In this document: piece after piece, positions 13,401-25,489 of the stretch | Layout of the letters: every line of letters begins with the position of its first letter | How positions within the stretch are numbered: position 1 is the stretch's first letter | Assembly: GCA_963669155.1 (NCBI GenBank) | Contig: OZ022581.1 | Span: forward strand, 25,628,197 to 25,692,196 | DNA length: 64,000 nt | Direction of reading: 5' to 3' | From: Arbacia lixula | Taxonomy: Eukaryota > Echinodermata > Echinoidea > Arbacioida > Arbaciidae | Notes under the pieces: generated by a model | What the model was told of the DNA's origin: nothing | Database searches by the model: none | What the model saw: the letters and a program-made list of their open reading frames with translations, nothing else | Made by a program: the position numbers and the translations under genes

Positions 13401-13631
13401 TACACTCCAGCTCAAAAGGAATTGGCATAGGGAAAGGGAAAGGGAAGAAGGGGAAGGAGCCGCAGTTTTAAACCGCGGTATATTTTGTCCAGTTCAGCAT
13501 GAAACATGATGTTTTTTTAGGCTAAAGCATCGTGTTTAATGCTGAACCAGACAAAATATACGACGGTTTAAAACTGCAGCTCCTTCCCTTTCTTCCCTTT
13601 ACCTATGCCAATTCCTTTGAGCTGTAGTGTA
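13401..13631. mobile_element. Palindromic MITE family A, copy 3
   Basis: Ends TACACTCCAGCTCAAAAGGA and TTCCTTTGAGCTGTAGTGTA with the family's internal palindrome (CAGTTCAGCATGAAAC on one arm, the complement on the other) and the GC-containing CCGCAGTTTTAAACCGCGG segment. Confidence 0.75.
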
Positions 13632-13962
13632 GTGTGAATGTTAAATGGTTATAGTCTTAAAAACAATGCACATTATTGAAATACATGCACCTACAGTGTA
13701 CCGTATTTGATGTTTCTACATCCTTCAATACTTGTTACAAAAATTTGTTTATATTGAAGTCAAAGAGCGTGGAAAGGAGGAGGTGGGCACTCTGGATACA
13801 AAATACAGTCACTTTTCAATCTTTTCCTCTGAGTGGCACCCTTTCCTCTGACATGTTCCATAACTCCATGAATGGCATCCAGTTTAGTGTCAACACATTA
13901 AACCACGTATTGTTTAGACAGAAAACGTGACTAAATGCTGATCAAATACAAACCTGTGATTA

Positions 13963-15009
13963 AGCCTGAGTCATATCGATTTTTTCAGAAACCGGTGTTC
14001 GATGGCTTTGCGCCGATCGAACATCGATGCATCGACGGCACATTAACAAATTGTGTACAACGGATAGCGGAGTGCGAACGCCAGCGGTCGTGTACATTTT
14101 GCGTATTACATGACGTCATTCAGCCACTGCCAAGAGCCAATTTATGAATGAAAATATAGTAAGCATGCGCAGTGCAATCCTTCCATTTCCCCACACAGTA
14201 TTCCACCAAAATAAGTGTGCAATTCTCTATCACCTCGTATCAAAATCGACCTAGAATTTCACTTTCCTTTATTTTATATGAGTTATGAAAGGTATTTTCG
14301 GAGAATCTATTTTCTCACCGATATCGCACATGTAAGCGAATTTCAATAACTTCTTGCTTTTCCGTCAAAATCTTAAGAATTAGCGTCAATATGGCATCGT
14401 GTAAGTTGTAACGTGTAACGTGCACAAAGTCAATTGGCTTCCGGGTTTCGGACAACGTGACCAGATATCGTTATCGCTATCGATTAGCGACCACGTGGTC
14501 ATGACATGATCTACGCGATGCACCAATCAGCGGTCTCCGAATCGCTGTACGAAGACGCTCTACCAGTCTGTTGGCAGCGTGTATGCAAATGAGCCTTAAT
14601 GAGCGAACTTACGCACAATCGCCACTGTGCTGTTTCCGGGTTTTCACAACACACGATGCTATCCGTTGTACACAGTCTACAGACAAGTGTTCGTTGTGGC
14701 ATTGCGCGGTATATAGTAGTGAACGAAAAGAAGCCAAGTATGTAGTAGCTGCTTGATCATCGAGCGACCAGTTCGTTCTCTTGATGTGCTACCTTCAAAA
14801 CTCACAAAAGAGAGTAGGAACCAAGTAAGCAAATTAAACTAATTAAAAAATATTAAGATAAATTGTGTATAACAGGACTATCAAACAAAAGATTTTGTGC
14901 TTTCTAGTCAATTTGGTAATTTCGTCGATGCATCGAATTCATCAAAACGAAATCGGAGTTCGACTTCTTCGATCGAACACCGGCTTAATAATCGATTCGA
15001 CTCAGGCCT
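13963..15009. mobile_element. MULE-like non-autonomous element with 11-bp target duplication
   Basis: A 1047-bp element flanked by perfect 11-bp direct repeats ACCTGTGATTA (13952-13962 and 15010-15020). Its inverted ends run about 40 bp imperfectly: AGCCTGAGTCATATCGAT at the left and the complement of AGGCCTGAGTCGAATCGAT at the right, continuing into ACCGGTGTTCGAT versus GCCGGTGTTCGAT. Target duplications of 8-11 bp with longish inverted ends are typical of Mutator-like elements. No transposase-like ORF was seen. The interior has several ATCGAT/TATCG words. Confidence 0.7.
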
Positions 15010-15751
15010 ACCTGTGATTAATTTGTCTCTATTCATTGCAGAGTCTGCATACATGTTATATGCCAATATAACGACAGGAGTCAACATTTTGTGACAATTT
15101 TATGATCATAGTACATGTTTTTGATTGTCCATGAAAGTCTCTATTATCAGTGTAATCATGATTTATGTATTCATGTTAACCCACCATGCTCTCACTCGTT
15201 CAGTCTCTATCATTATCATACATGATGTAAACTTCACGTTAAATCACAGCACAACTGAACGTTTACAATCAATTATTTCTGACAAAGGCAGAAAATATAA
15301 AATAAAAGCTTCCCACATTGCCTTCATGGCATTTAAATAATAAAAAGGGGAAAAGGGATTTTCTATGCCAATATGTAAAGTTAGTCAGATCCTGCATGTG
15401 ACCTCTGAGAGGAGAAAAGTAATAGCATAAGTTTCTTTGTAGTCAAGAGCCATCCCGTGATCTCCTTTCTATTTTGACATGATTTTTTTTCCACAGGAGA
15501 TCAATATTGTACATGGCAGTCAGATTATGGGAATAGCAAATTCCAAAATATTTGCTCCTACTTTTAGTATTGGGAATCAAAAAATTTGGGGGTGTCGGAC
15601 TGGAAAATTGTTAGCAATTATTTCCACTTCAACTGTGAAAAGTTTTCTTTACTCACAAATAAACCCAGAACATTTACATGTAGCAGTCTGATTGCACTGA
15701 AGAATTACATTTTTGTCACGTGGCCAAGCGGCAGTGTCACCATGCACAAAC
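15010..15751. other. Intergenic, no gene seen
   Basis: AT-rich sequence between two mobile elements. It begins with the right-hand 11-bp target duplication of the MULE-like element. No coding or structured feature was recognised. Confidence 0.45.
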
Positions 15752-15922
15752 AGGAGGGCGTTTCATGAACATTTTTCATCTGACAAGCTGTCTTTCTCCG
15801 ACAGTTACCATAGTAACAGTCAGAGGCTAGTGCCTCTCAGCCAATCAAAACCGAGGATTTCACTGAAGTTGTCAGCACTGACCATTTGGTCAGTGCTGAC
15901 AACGTTCATGAAACGCCCTCCA
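15752..15922. mobile_element. Short MITE with GGAGGGCGTTTCATGAAC ends
   Basis: About 170 bp with inverted ends AGGAGGGCGTTTCATGAAC and GTTCATGAAACGCCCTCC. The right half holds a perfect 15-bp hairpin, TTGTCAGCACTGACC / GGTCAGTGCTGACAA, with a 4-nt loop. It has no coding capacity. Confidence 0.7.
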
Positions 15923-17004
15923 GGATGAAATATATTGACCATGAATATTTCTATAATATTCCTACAGTTTGGCCACACCCAAAGAGACATAAATGTATAT
16001 ATCATGTTGTACTTTCTTAGACCTTTGCAAAATTAATTTTACAAAATTTGTCCTCATTTCTTGAATTGATTCTCATTTTAGTACTATATTATACATGCCT
16101 CGTAGACTAAACAAACAGTTTATCAACCCAGATCTACGTGACCGGTTTTAGTGAGTGTGACCTGGCTGATAAGAGTGAGAAAAAAGGAAATTATTGACAG
16201 ATGTGCAAATAAGAGGCAGAAACGGGCGGAGACTCAAATCCTGAAGCCGATGCGATGACATGTTTCAAGAGTTATTAAGCTAAGGAAGCAAAGCTGGTCC
16301 CTGGATACTGGCAGCCTGTCACTAGCTGATAGAACTGCCTCCATGGTCGCGTACAGACAGACTGACACACACACATTCACAAACAGACGCTCTCACGTTA
16401 TGGTGTCTAATCAGAAATTGCTTGTTATTCCAGGTGAAGGGTCTTCAGTGCAGGGAAATATTACTTTGGGCTATTTATTACCCGTAACACAAAAGATTTA
16501 AATATCATAGTAGCCCCGAAATGACCTCGATGGGGGCGACTCGTCAAATACTTACACAATTTTCCAGAGGGTCATACTACTGGTAACACATGTTTGTACG
16601 CATGTCTCTCATAACAAGTGTGCTCTGCTCATGTGTCAAAAGCTGCCTGCATATTAACTTTTATACACGGTCACTATAAAATAATTCTAGGTAGGCATAA
16701 TACATGTAGCCACACACACATTGTATCAAACCATACAGCCAAAAATACTCATTTAAAAATGCATATCACTTGTTCTGTTTTGTTATCTGTAAATCAAATT
16801 GACTACTGGAAGTCAGCAAAAAAAATAAACACTGTTGTAATCTATATTTTACTTTATCAGTTGAATGTACAGTTTAATTCATTAAGGCATGCTGTACTTC
16901 TATACAGTGAACTAGGTTGAACCATTGAAGAAGATTGAGCTTCTTAGACTGGCAATAGAAAGGAAAGCCTGGCATTTCATGGTCGCCAATGTCACAAGAT
17001 ATTT

Positions 17005-17050
<46 letters not shown>

Positions 17051-17850
17051 AACATGCACATGTGGTGGAGTGCTCCCACCAAACATACATCTCCATATTA
17101 TCAGCTATGTACTGTACGGTACTTGAAATAAAGGACGCTGCAATTACATGTGTCTGCTATTGAGTGTGTAATTTCCTCACTCAGCGTACCAATAAGACTC
17201 CTAATCACTTAATTACATGTAGGTACCTTGTCCAGATCTGACACTGCATGCTCTATTAGATTAAAGGGATACAAGGTACATGCGTATGTTTCACGCACAA
17301 GTGCATCTGCATCCTGGTCAACAGGCTTATTAGTACTGGTAATCCTGTGTCGAATAGCATTTTAGGCATCCTATTACTTGCCAGAAATTATTAAAATTTC
17401 CCTGTTAAGCATCAACGTATTGAATTTAAACTTAACACAGAGTTCTTTCTTCAACATCTGAAAGCCAAGTGCATACCCACAATTATTTGACTTGCTCACA
17501 TCCACTGTATATTCGGTACTCTCATCCCTAACATAACTCATGTTTGCACCCCTATAATGTAATGGCAAAGGCCATGCCAAAATTTCAAGTAACAAGTAAG
17601 GGGAAATATAAACACTCAAGATAAAAGAAACTAAGATCTGAAATGTAGGTGAAAGTAGATATTTCTAGGGCATTAGCATGATATTTAGGCTGTCTTTAGA
17701 ATATTTCTGTAACATTTAAAAGAAATAAAACATGTTATTCACAAGAAAAAAATATATAATTTAATGGGATGACATACAATAATACTATCACCTGAGATTA
17801 CACAACAATGTGTCAAACTATGGGCCGAGCACAGAGCAAAAATCCACATA
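15923..17850. other. Intergenic with (GA)n microsatellite
   Basis: No gene was recognised. A (GA)n tract spans about 17006-17049. Long open frames across it are low-complexity artefacts. Confidence 0.5.
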
Positions 17851-18496
17851 CAGTTGAGGCCAAAAGTTTACATACACCCATGGAATTTATTAAAATTTGT
17901 TCGCTTGCCAAACATCTTCAAATTTACTATATCTTCAGAAATATAAATACTACCATGACAAATTTGCTATCAAATAAAAGAGCGTATTAAGCTCTTTCAC
18001 ATATTTGGATGCCGTTGAGATTAAATGATATTTCAGGTGGAATTTTCTTTGAAGAAAAAAGAGTAATATTCATGCCAAATGTATTCTACTGTTTGTTATA
18101 ACATTTTCAAACATCGTTTCATAGGAACATATAAATGTCAAATCTATGATTTATATTACATTTTCTATAACGATATGTCACCACTGAACAAAAATGTGTA
18201 ATTGAAATGTTTGTCTTGAGAAGTAACTAGCAGAAATATGAAATGTTTTTGTCAAGTTTTTACATTTAATTTGTCTAAAATATGCAGATTTTGGGGGGAA
18301 CAATGACACCTAAATATTTTTCAGCTCCTGATGACAATGCAATGTGATGAAGGGGCATGTCATACACATTTGTTTGATATCAAATTCATCATAATAGCAC
18401 AAATATAATATAAGATACAGTAAATTTCATAATGTTTGGCAAGTGTCAACTTTTCTTCGAATTTCATGGGTGTATGTAAACTTCTGGCCTCAACTG
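17851..18496. mobile_element. Tc1/mariner-type non-autonomous element
   Basis: 646 bp flanked by TA on both sides (17849-17850 and 18497-18498). Inverted ends of about 36 bp begin CAGTTGAGGCCAAAAGTTTA and continue into CATACACCCATG, with one or two mismatches between ends. CAGTTGA with an AAGTTTACATACAC core resembles known Tc1-like transposon termini, such as those of fish Tc1 elements. The AT-rich interior has no transposase, so it would need a transposase in trans. Confidence 0.85.
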
Positions 18497-18963
18497 TACA
18501 TGGAGCTACAATGAGCATCATACACTGTACATAGCGCAATCATACATTGTAGCACACTGTACAATGGCGGCATGGATCAAATTACACATTATAGATTGTG
18601 GGTGGGTGGACAGCTAATAAATCAATATTCTTAGGTAAATAAACAGTTTTATAGGGGGTGATGTATACTTTATCCATAGACCTTTGTCTACATGTAATTA
18701 TAGTCATCCTGCATGTACAGTTTATCATTGCATGTTTTGCCCTTTAAAAGTAGCCTTGAGACAATCTTGCATACTGTCTTAAAGATAAGGAATGGTAGCG
18801 GTAAAAACTATCATACCCAGTTAATATAAATGCCATGACTATGGTAGCCTTCTACATGTAGTTTGATATCAGGATACCAGGAAGAAACATCTCAAATGAG
18901 ATGCAGACACAGTGATGATGGTAGAATGGTTCGACCATGATTACAGCCCATAATATTGGTGAT

Positions 18964-19205
18964 TTGCCATTTGGTCCAATCCCAGTTGGTCTACTCACCA
19001 TTTTGTCTACCATCACATGCTGATATATATGGGTTAGGGTTAGGGTTAGGGTAGGAGGTCTGGATTAGGGTTAATGGTCGAGGTTATGGTGTAGATTAGG
19101 GTTGTTGATAAGTTTACCCAGTATTTTAATCTAAAACGGTATTTTTAAGGGGTTCCTTATAGACGGAATAGTGAGTGGACCAACTGGGATTGGACCAAAT
19201 GGCAA
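18964..19205. repeat. Foldback element with TTAGGG-like core
   Basis: Inverted arms of about 38 bp (TTGCCATTTGGTCCAATCCC at the left, GGGATTGGACCAAATGGCAA at the right) bracket a centre containing about four TTAGGG-type units (19031-19053) and several degenerate TTAGGGTT words. Partially similar sequence lies near 4860-4980. No ORF. Confidence 0.65.
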
Positions 19206-19906
19206 TAAACCATAATATGTACCACTTCTACTGGATTTGTACGTATGATACCCTGCTTCTCAACAGCTTCATGGAATCTCAGTCACAGATTCAGAAACCT
19301 TTTAAAGAAAAAAATAAAAAAAAACTATCCTTGTTTACGTTTGAAATGAAGTGACCATATAGTCTTTATTCGTAATCATATTGCACGTCAGTCCGCGATG
19401 CATCAGGCAGTGCGCACTGCTCACATTGAATTCATGTACTGTGGTGCAGACTGTAGCGGACAGCGCTCTTTCGTCTCTAGGGCCGTGTTTATCAACTTCT
19501 CAGAAATTTAAACATGTTTCCAAAGGCCTTTACGAACGCGTTTCCAAATGCGTTTAAAAATACGGTGCGTTTATCACAAAATGAATCACATACAGGTAAA
19601 TGTTATTTTATAACACATAGATGTACTACAGAGTTAGCAGGTAAGTTGTGAACACATTACAAAAACACGTTATTACTAATAACTTTGGTCAAGATCTACA
19701 TACAGTCAATATACTTTAGATAATAACTAAATATTAATAAATGCATGGTTTTGTGATGCCATCTTTGCTCTTTCAATCATGGAAACACAAGAAATATATT
19801 TAATGGTAGCGTCAGAAGTACAGTATTAAGACAGCATTACCATGAATTAATCATTAGAAAAATTAGCACAGAGAGATTGACATTGTGGTGGACAATATAC
19901 AAATTA
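19206..19906. other. Intergenic with dispersed-repeat fragment
   Basis: No gene. The stretch near 19320-19480 (CTATCCTTGTTTACGTTTGAA, then AGTCTTTATTC) resembles segments near 44225-44450 and 48700-49000, suggesting fragments of one dispersed repeat family. Confidence 0.4.
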
Positions 19907-20403
19907 ATAAATACTATTTAGAAAATAGTAAAACTTTTGGTAACACCATGTGGTTGTATTCTTTTGGATAATTGGCCCACTTGTGGGGTGAAGAAAGGAA
20001 AAGAAAGTGAAAAGTGAAAAAAGGAGAGGTGAATTTTTATATATCATATTTTTTACAACTAACCTATAGTTAGTTGCAGAACTGACTATAACTTTTCTAC
20101 ACTTTTCTCATTTCCTTTTCTTTCTTTTCTCTTTATCACTACTTTGTGACTAGTTCACAACTCTCATCAACACCCACCCTCTTCTTCTACCTCCATTCCA
20201 TCTCATTTATTTTCAGTTTAAAACACCGAAAACTAAAGCTAAAAATAGTCTTGTGTAAGTATTTTAAATATAAAAATTCACCTCTACTTTTTTCACTTTC
20301 CACTTTCCTTTCCTTTCTTCACCCCATAAGTGGGCCAATTATCCAAAAGAATACAACCACATGGTGTTACCGAAAGTTTTACTATTTTCTAAATAGTATT
20401 TAT
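19907..20403. repeat. Large foldback (about 500 bp) inverted repeat
   Basis: Two arms of roughly 120-130 bp are close to perfect complements: AATACTATTTAGAAAATAGT, then ACACCATGTGGTTGTATTC, then GATAATTGGCCCAC and a purine-rich GAAAGGAAAAG stretch at the left, mirrored at the right. The middle has a shorter palindrome around ACTAACCTATAGTTAGT. It has the form of a MITE or foldback element and no protein-coding capacity. Confidence 0.7.
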
Positions 20404-22776
20404 TAGTACACTCTCACCAGGGAAACATTCAAAGAACATTTAATATACAAATTGTAATTGGGGAATGGCTATTTGAAAAAAGGGGTTTAAAATGTGGATT
20501 TTTAAACATGGTCTAAACTATGGGCTGCAAATGTGCTTTAAAAGGATATTTTTAAAAGGGTATGAAAGATATGAAGTTTCTTAAAAGGGCAGTGCAGGGT
20601 TAAATAAATTTGAGAGGGATCACAATTTTCTTAACTCACTGCTGATCCATCATAAACTTTAAGTAACCTTGTTCCATTGGCAGAATGAGGTGAATTAAAA
20701 TATATTATATACTATTACGGATCAGTACTTTCATTAACCTACACTGTAAGGCAGGACAGGGTTTATTAGAAGCTACAAAGGCTCCAGACTGATGGTTTCT
20801 TTAAAGGGTGGGCATAATTTTATATAATTTTTCATAAGTTTACATGAAGAAAGAATCAATAGTTCTATTGGGGCAACAATTAGGATCAGCAGTTTCTAGT
20901 TTAATATAATTTAGATTTTAGGGCAAAGTGGGGTTCAATAAATGTTCTGAAGAATCGGCAGGTTCTTTGAAAGGCATGGCAGTGTTTATCAGTTATGATC
21001 CTCCGAGTTAGCTCCTTACACGTCACACACACACATGCACTGCCGCCTAGCCTTAATTGGGGTGGGTTTAGCCTTTAAAATTACTAATTAATTAGATAAA
21101 CACAATTGCACATGCAACGAATCAAGTATCAAGGAGGCAGATTGTCCCAAATCAAAATAGGATCAAAACCATGCTCCTGTATAAATTATCACACTTAAGC
21201 TATGACTTAAGACAAGTCTTAGTTTGAGTTGACCTCAAACTTTCAAAGACCACAAAGTCAAAGTCAAAGCCTAACTTCGCGAGGCGAGGGCAGTGCAAAC
21301 AACCCCATACAACTAACACACACCTCAACACACGGGACTGCACTGCAGTAGCTTAACAAGTCTCAAACTTGTAAATACAGAAATGGTCAGTGATACGATG
21401 GCACTGATAGCTTTGTTTGATGGCAAATCAGTATGATTAGTTTAATGTGAAACATACCCGTCATATTTTACGAAACTTTTCCTTGATTTACTCACATTTA
21501 TGCCAATTCAATGAAGGGAGGTTGTCTTCTGTTTCCGCGCGCTGTACTATTAGTTTCCCTTGCAATTTGCATAACAAAACAAAAACAACCTCGCCGCGCC
21601 TCACATATCCGCGTACTGTCGGTTGCACCTGACGTGGCGACGCGCTATAATGCCAGACGAGCGCTTTGTTCATGATCGTTGTGAAATCTTTTTCAGGAGT
21701 GAAAAAGTCCCCTTTTGATGACGTCAACCCCTCCCCCCCCCCCCCCCCCTATTTTTCTTTTGTTAATGTAATTTATATATTTTTTTGTTATTATTGATGT
21801 ATTATTAAGCTATAAGGAGGAATTTAGTGTGGGGAACCCCCCTCCTTCTCCCTTTCCCTGTTGCCGTTTTTTTTTTTTTTTTTTTTTTTTTCGTTTGCTT
21901 GTATCCCAGAGGACGGTCTGGGAGACGGACGGTACCCCTACGTAATAATGTATGACTCAAGAAATTGTGCAGCGCTGAGAGCACGTTAAGAGACTGGGCG
22001 TGATTAAAAAAAATATGGAAAAAAACACCCCCAAAAAAGTCCGTCACTATGGGATGGGATTAGTATACCAAACAGTTGAAACAGACTGGGCTGTGTCCAT
22101 GCACCTAACAGCCTAGTCAGTAGGCTAATAGTAATCAGTATTATTATTCAAATACATATAGCCTACTGTTGTTATATAGCTCTCTGTCGTGTTCAAATCA
22201 TATGAACTATTTTCTTATGAAATTATTACAATTGCATTATAAAAGGCAATGAGGTTTAATACAGTCTATATATAGAGTTAGGATTAGGAATACTCCCCGC
22301 GTACTTGAAATTGCAAAATGAGCGATAATATAGAAGCCTTACTAACTTGTCAATACACAACCAAGAATAACGGGCACGGAATATGATTGGATGCTGCGAA
22401 ACAGAGCAAGGTTGGTTTTAAATTAAAATCCCGTGTTGAGATGAGGGATCAGGGTCCCTCTCTGCGTGACTCGCGTGGATGAGCTGAAGGGGTTGCGCAA
22501 CTATGATGTACCTCCTAGAGAGACTTTCATTACCCTATTAAATGTATACTTATATATACGCCCTTGCAGACGTCTTCTATATCTAACATTACTATGATAG
22601 GTACGTGCGTCATGCTTTGATTCGATTGTTATAGTGATTACCTGAGGTTGGGCCTAAATAGGCTATTATCGTGGCGAAGTTTTTTGACATACTTATGTGT
22701 CAGTTTTCAGAATCATACTATCAACTGACTTGAGACAGTTTTACAAGTTTCTTGCAGAATGCATGTATGTACCATG

Positions 22777-22811
<35 letters not shown>

Positions 22812-25489
22812 AGGTTTGAACAGTGGAAGTTGCGCGTCGATAGACCCGTTCATATGGTTGGACAATCCACTGAATAAATACTACTCTACTGCCGACTGGA
22901 TTTTTTCATGAAGCCGTGTTGGATGTAAATACATGTACCTTATTTTACAATGTGCCCGGAACAACATCAGGAGGTGCACATGTGCACATGGTGGAATGTT
23001 CTTTCACTACCTTCTCAGAGCTGAATGGCGGTTGCCACATTTGCATGATAATAAATTGAAATGTGGTCGACTATATATGAATTCACATTTTACTCTGTGA
23101 ATAGTGAAATTAACCTAAGGCCATTTTCCACCAACAATAATCTGCTCATGCGCAAATTGCAATTACGAAGTGACTTTCTCGTATCCGCCGTCAGCTGACT
23201 CTCGGCACGGCATTATCCAGAGAAATAATTTCCAAAATAGATGTAAGCTTTTTCGTCATCAAATTAATCATTCACGTTAGGTCCTACATCACTAGGGTAC
23301 AAAAAGCACATCATTATTGCAGTAATCACAATTGGCCGTGCACCTCTGTGCGTGTGGTCTGCGTCGGGTTTTGCAGAATGACGCAAGGAGGTGCGCTTTT
23401 TTTCAGGCACGTGATGACGCACGCAAGGGATCGCAAAAGTTGGCACGCAAGTTGCGGGCACACATCACGCACGGCCGGTTGTGACCAAGGTACAGTGTAT
23501 TAGTCAAGTATTGAATCGCTTTAGGTAACACCCAAATTTATCCAAATGGAAAACATCACCACGATTCTCATACGAATTACGTTTTTTTTTTAAACAAAGT
23601 CTGAGAACTAGGTAATCTGGGCAATCCCACCAACAATACATGTATTAGCTCAGGTTAACATTTCAGTTCAAATAGAAAAAAAAACTTCTCTAAAATAACA
23701 TCGCAATAAAATATGTATGGTGATGCAAAATGTAAAAGCTCATCAAACTTGATCTTTGTAATCCAATCGTTGTCTTTGAAATATCACGAAAGTGATATAA
23801 ATGACTTATTTGTTGTAAGTCTATATATTGTACCTATTACAATGTTCTTTTTTTTCTCCCTCAATGTTGGTTACTAGAATATGTACTCTGGAGCTATGTG
23901 GTTAAAGCACCATGTCAGTAGTATCTGGTTAAACTAATGCCAAGGGCAAAAATGACGATAGTCACATTTTCTGTCTCTTGTTCCTTTTTATATTTTTTTC
24001 TTTACTGATGCTACATGTTGTTTAGAACCAGAGAATTGAACAATAATGGCTATGACAACATCATTTTGGTACATGTACTCTCCAACTATGTGAAAATAGG
24101 AAAGCATCCATTCATTTGATTAAGTGGAAAATAATAAATATAATTAATACACAAACAAAAGAATCTATAGATGAAGATCAGTTTTGTATTTGTCATGAAT
24201 ATATATATTTTATTCAGTCATTTTACAAAGCATTGTCCACATGACTTTGACATATAAATGTATCACATGTTTAATCTTTCCTCAAATAATAATATGCCTC
24301 CTTTAAAAACAAAGGCAATACATGTACATCAATCACACAGCCTTTGATTGATTACACATTTTCCATGTAAGATGAATTCACAATGTACAACCTTGCACAT
24401 GTTAGGTTCTAACTAAAAGAGAACATAAAACATTGTACAGTGTAGACCAACCCTGCTTTTGAAAGTAAACATGCAGCTTTACCCTAAATTTGGCCTATGA
24501 CAATACATGTATTGCCATAATGAATTATTTAACACACACATATATATTTGTCATGATCATATCTCATTCATGGACATATCCTTCCAAGCGTTTCCAATAC
24601 ATGTATTCTTTATGATTTCTGAATTGCTCACATTCCAAAATTGTTTTCACAGTTTCCTGAGTCTGCATGATCACTGACATCAATCATGGCTTAGTGTTCA
24701 CGACAATGTTTGCATTTATGACATATGCTATTCACATGAATGACATGAATTTATCTTTGTTTCATTTGAAAAGTTTTCAAATTGTAAATTTATAATGTAA
24801 GCTATATAAAAATGATTTGGAAGGAATTTCTTTAGCAGATGGATATGTCTTACACATAACAGAGTTCAAACTGTCCATGACTGATTTTTATTACCCGGTA
24901 CAATCCATAAATTCTACACACCCTGTCTCTCATAAGCTGTGCCAATCATTCAGTCTTTGGCCAAGTTTGGAAAATATAATTCACTTCAGGTAAGAAGCTT
25001 CTCACAATTGTGCGCCTCATCTGCCACGTCTAATGAAGTTACAATCCAGATGTACTTGTAGACTGATTTTTAAGGTCATTTTTCAATGGACATGTGTCTG
25101 TCATCACTACATAAAATTTACTCATTCTGTACATACCATATCATTTCCCATTTGCCATTCATTCTCTCTGAGAAGTCCCGTCCATTCACCACCATAAAGT
25201 AAACCTCAAAGTGAATTCCCATTACACCATGCCAGCATCTGCCTGTCCGGTAGATGTAAGAGCAACATGATGCGTAATAGCTGGTGGTTTCTGCATTGTT
25301 CAAGGTTGATTACACTATGGTACCACTGGCCCACTTAAGTGACCACAGCTATTGAATTTGCACATATCCTGATGCTCTTACAGCCACTGGACACGCTGAC
25401 GCCGGATTGGGGAAATGGCGTTTCCCTTTACTTAGAGGTATGAACTGTGAAAAAAATGTCCACTGAATACATTTTAAAGAACAATTTCT
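20404..25489. other. Intergenic region and AUH 3' flank, no gene seen
   Basis: No exon-like segment was recognised. It contains a C homopolymer (about 21733-21749), a T homopolymer (about 21867-21891) and a (TTG)n microsatellite (about 22778-22811). The right end is the 3' flank of the minus-strand AUH gene; a plausible minus-strand AATAAA lies at 24887-24892, but the poly(A) site is not established. Confidence 0.45.

Noticed and set aside
8869..13631. CRISPR-like spaced repeats
   Set aside because: The repeats are palindromic MITEs with irregular spacing in a eukaryotic genome.
19031..19053. Chromosome end or true telomere
   Set aside because: Only about four TTAGGG units lie inside a foldback element, with unrelated sequence on both sides.
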